This document shows positions 5,168 through 7,240 of a stretch of 7,240 nucleotides of DNA, piece after piece. The first letter of the stretch is position 1, and each line of letters begins with the position of its first letter. The DNA is from Dehalococcoidia bacterium (GTDB lineage Bacteria; Chloroflexota; Dehalococcoidia; E44-bin15). The notes below the pieces were generated by a model. It searched no databases. It was not told the origin of the DNA and saw only the letters and a list, made by a program, of their open reading frames with translations. A program made the position numbers and the translations under genes. The stretch spans positions 1-7,240 of the forward strand of contig JAGMCC010000063.1 of NCBI GenBank assembly GCA_023129355.1, written 5' to 3'.

Positions 5168-6334
5168 TCAGCCCGCCCCACCCCTTGCCGTCACCACCTT
5201 CTCCGCAGCATCTTTTAGGTCATTGGCCAGGATTATTGGGAGTCCAGATTCGGCGAGGAGCCTCATCCCCTCCTCGACATTCGTGCCCCTCATCCTGACC
5301 ACTATCGGCACCTTGATCTCCTTCTGCTTTGAGGCCTCGATCATCCCCCGAGCCACGATGTCGCACCTGAGGATGCCGCCGAAGATATTCACCAGTGCCG
5401 CCTTGACCTTGGGGTCGGAGAGCAGGAGGATGAAGGCGTTGGTTACCATCTCCTCGCTGGCGCCGCCGCCTACATCGAGGAAGTTTGCCGGCTCAGCCCC
5501 TATAAGCTTTATGATGTCCATGGTGGCCATGGCAAGTCCGGCGCCATTGACCATACACCCCACATCGCCATCAAGCCGTATGTAGGAGAGGTTGTGCTTG
5601 GCCGCCTCCAGGTCCAGCTCGTCCTCTTGAGTGGGGTCGCGAAGCTCAGCGTAGTCGCGATGGCGAAACAGGGCATTGTCATCGAGGTTCAGCTTGGCAT
5701 CCAGCGCCAGCAGCCCGCCATCTGAGGTAACCACCAGCGGGTTGATCTCCACTAAGGAGGCGTCCTGCTCCTTGAACACGCGGAACACGTTGCCGATCAG
5801 CTGTCCCATAGGCCTGATTTGCTCCGCTTCCATATTTAAACCGAAAGCCAGCCTACGCCCCACAAAGGGCTGAAACCCGATCATCGGGTCGATATATTCC
5901 TTGAGTATCTTCTCCGGGGTCTTGGCGGCCACCTCTTCGATGTCCATACCCCCCGCCTCGCTGGCCATGATCACCGGCAGGCCCTTCCCCGAATCGATGA
6001 CGATACCGAGATATAATTCCCGCGCAATTGCCCCCTCGTCCTCGACCAGCACCTTATCCACCGGCACTCCCTCCGCCGATGTCTGATGGGTCACCAGCCT
6101 CATCCCTATTATCTGGCTCGCCAGTTTTTCCGCCTCAACGGGGGACTGTGCTGTCTTGATCCCCCCTCCCTTTCCCCGGCCGCCGGCGTAGACCTGGGCC
6201 TTTATTACCACCACCCCACCAAGCTCGGCGGCGATCCTTCCTGCCTCTGCCGGTGTTGACGCTACACCTCCCCTGGGCACGGGGATGCCGTATTTGGCTA
6301 ATATCTCCTTGGCCTGATACTCGTGGATTTTCAC
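5168..6334 (-). CDS. sucC: Succinyl-CoA synthetase beta subunit (ADP-forming type)
   Basis: A 388-residue beta subunit, the same length as E. coli SucC, carrying the nucleotide-binding ATP-grasp domain and the succinate site. It begins MKIHEYQAKEILAKYGIPVP, has VVIKAQVYAGGRGKGGGI (about 42-59), the magnesium and nucleotide region LVEINPLVV, and the C-terminal signature FLDVGGGAS followed by VNIFGGILRCD, which packs against the alpha subunit. The start is a GTG (6332-6334) with AAGGTGG 7 bases upstream; this ribosome site lies in the 22-bp gap after the preceding SRPBCC-like gene, so the two are probably cotranscribed. With the acyl-CoA synthetase end at the left edge, the window shows two routes of substrate-level ATP formation from CoA thioesters. 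Confidence 0.96.
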   Translation of the reverse strand: MKIHEYQAKEILAKYGIPVPRGGVASTPAEAGRIAAELGGVVVIKAQVYAGGRGKGGGIKTAQSPVEAEKLASQIIGMRLVTHQTSAEGVPVDKVLVEDEGAIARELYLGIVIDSGKGLPVIMASEAGGMDIEEVAAKTPEKILKEYIDPMIGFQPFVGRRLAFGLNMEAEQIRPMGQLIGNVFRVFKEQDASLVEINPLVVTSDGGLLALDAKLNLDDNALFRHRDYAELRDPTQEDELDLEAAKHNLSYIRLDGDVGCMVNGAGLAMATMDIIKLIGAEPANFLDVGGGASEEMVTNAFILLLSDPKVKAALVNIFGGILRCDIVARGMIEASKQKEIKVPIVVRMRGTNVEEGMRLLAESGLPIILANDLKDAAEKVVTARGGAG

Positions 6335-6356
6335 CTTATAACCACCTTCTTTCGTG

Positions 6357-7016
6357 CTAACTACTAGTCCCAGCTTCCGCCCGCCGCTTGATGCCCAGAA
6401 ACATCTTCCGTTGCATTAAGCAACTTATCGGTTCCAAGAAGAAGCCATATCCCAGCATATTGCCCAGACTCGGCTTGCAATCGAAGCGGAACCGAGCGAT
6501 CAATCGCGTCGTTCCTTCATCAAGTTCGTCCAGGAAGAACACCCATGTAATGGCGTTTTGTGCGTATTCCCCTGCGTAGAGAACTATCACCCGGCCCGGC
6601 TCGATGGCAGCAACCGGCAAGGGAGGAGCTTTGGGATGAAGCCTCACGCCATCCCCAACCTCTAGGTGCTGAAATTCGGGGATGAGCCTATCAGCGTTAT
6701 GAATTTGGCAGCCCACCATGTTCTCGAGAAATTCGTAGCTGTAAAATCCACCCCGGCCCTGTCCTATCTGCACCAGCCACGGCCAGATTTTGGCAGCGGG
6801 AGTGTTGATGGTAATCGCGTAGGTGTACCCGACTTTGGGGTGCGGCACCAAATCATCACCCGGCAGGGAATGCCGGACCTCGGCATCGGTCGCACCCCAC
6901 TTGGCGAGTCGAGCCTGAAGCAAAGGCGTTAAAAGGACAACAGCGATAGCAGCCGCGCCGACTATCCCCTCTCCAATATATTTGAATTTGCTATCTGCCA
7001 TTTTTACGCTGGTCAC
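6357..7016 (-). CDS. Membrane-anchored SRPBCC (START-like) family protein
   Basis: A 219-residue protein with one N-terminal membrane helix (about 15-35) followed by a soluble domain. ITINTPAAKIWPWLVQIGQGRGGFYSYEFLENMVGC with IHNADRLIPEFQ is a pattern I know from the SRPBCC/polyketide-cyclase-like superfamily, where it marks the entrance of a hydrophobic ligand-binding cavity. It continues with VGDGVRLHP, EPGRVIVLYAGE and TWVFFLDELDEGTTRLIARFR, the closing strands of the fold. The ligand and role are unknown, and family members of this type are usually annotated only as SRPBCC proteins. The start is uncertain: GTG at 7016 or ATG at 7001 (five codons later), neither with a clear ribosome site. 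It is the first gene of the apparent operon with sucC, 22 bp ahead of it. Confidence 0.75.
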   Translation of the reverse strand: MTSVKMADSKFKYIGEGIVGAAAIAVVLLTPLLQARLAKWGATDAEVRHSLPGDDLVPHPKVGYTYAITINTPAAKIWPWLVQIGQGRGGFYSYEFLENMVGCQIHNADRLIPEFQHLEVGDGVRLHPKAPPLPVAAIEPGRVIVLYAGEYAQNAITWVFFLDELDEGTTRLIARFRFDCKPSLGNMLGYGFFLEPISCLMQRKMFLGIKRRAEAGTSS

Positions 7017-7154
7017 TTACTGTTAATTCATTAGCTTGCTTTTCGTACTAATCGACATGCTTTTTTCGTGCTTTTCACATGTTCTCATATTTGGACACCC
7101 GCTTCATTAAGCATAGACAAGGATTCCATTCTGGCATCGCAAAGAGCGAAAAAG
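7017..7154. other. Intergenic region between tRNA-Ser and the SRPBCC-like gene
   Basis: About 138 bp with no credible gene. On the plus strand GCTTTTCG, GCTTTTTTCGTGC and GCTTTTC occur close together between about 7037 and 7077, a loose repeat of uncertain meaning. It should hold the promoter of the SRPBCC-sucC operon, but I find no convincing -35/-10 pair. Confidence 0.4.
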
Positions 7155-7240
7155 CGGAGGGGGTGGGATTCGAACCCACGGTCCCGGAAATCGAGACAAC
7201 GGTTTTCAAGACCGTCACCATAAGCCTCTCGGTCACCCCT
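7155..7240 (-). tRNA. tRNA-Ser (anticodon TGA), 5' end cut by the window edge
   Basis: On the minus strand the sequence folds as a class II tRNA. The anticodon stem ACGGT/ACCGT encloses CTTGAAA with anticodon TGA (7206-7208), which reads UCA and related serine codons. A long variable arm, GTCTCG/CGGGAC, is typical of serine. The T arm is GTGGG-TTCGAAT-CCCAC. The 3' acceptor strand is CCCCTCC followed by discriminator G at 7155, and no CCA is encoded. The 5' acceptor strand is missing only its first two bases, which lie beyond position 7240. A short T run follows the 3' end (7149-7153 on the complementary strand). Confidence 0.95.

Noticed and set aside
1..7240. CRISPR arrays, phage genes, toxin-antitoxin pairs or defence genes
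   Set aside because: No regularly spaced direct repeats of CRISPR type and no gene of these kinds is visible; apart from the small repeats the window is ordinary chromosomal sequence.

Overview
The window looks like chromosomal DNA of a free-living bacterium with moderately high GC. Gene content and style suggest an anaerobic Chloroflexota-like lineage (Dehalococcoidia is my best guess). That guess rests on the mix of an ADP-forming acyl-CoA synthetase end, sucCD, a small acidic secreted protein beside a two-component system, and dispersed hairpin repeats. No marker gene here fixes the taxonomy.

Left half, plus strand: the 3' end of an ADP-forming acyl-CoA synthetase-like gene (1-207) is followed by an OmpR-type response regulator (295-959). 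As written, the regulator is broken by a frameshift in a run of six G at 714-719. An intact sensor histidine kinase (956-2059) overlaps its stop by ATGA, and an intrinsic terminator follows (2079-2106). Next comes a second transcription unit: a promoter region, a 159-bp hairpin-rich insertion element with terminal inverted repeats (2208-2366), a strong ribosome binding site, and a 123-residue exported protein (2392-2763). It ends in a similar terminator (2819-2844) and is followed by a 72-bp inverted-repeat element (2875-2946).

The most notable observation links these two units. Both promoter regions carry a tandem TTTAC repeat with an 11-bp period, and in both the second copy starts exactly 16 bp before a -10-like hexamer. 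This is the classic arrangement for an OmpR/PhoB-type regulator that activates from the -35 region. I infer that the two-component system controls itself and the small exported protein, making a compact sensor-regulator-effector module. In the second unit the mobile element has inserted between the proposed promoter and the gene.

Right half, minus strand, read from right to left: a tRNA-Ser(TGA) cut by the window edge (7155-7240), a membrane-anchored SRPBCC-like protein (6357-7016), sucC (5168-6334), a 99-residue three-helix membrane protein of unknown function (4821-5120), sucD (3933-4802) and surE (3032-3805). The first four protein genes are closely spaced and look like one operon for succinyl-CoA synthetase with an extra membrane gene between its two subunit genes. 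surE follows 127 bp later and converges on the small exported protein gene, with the terminator at 2819-2844 able to serve both directions.
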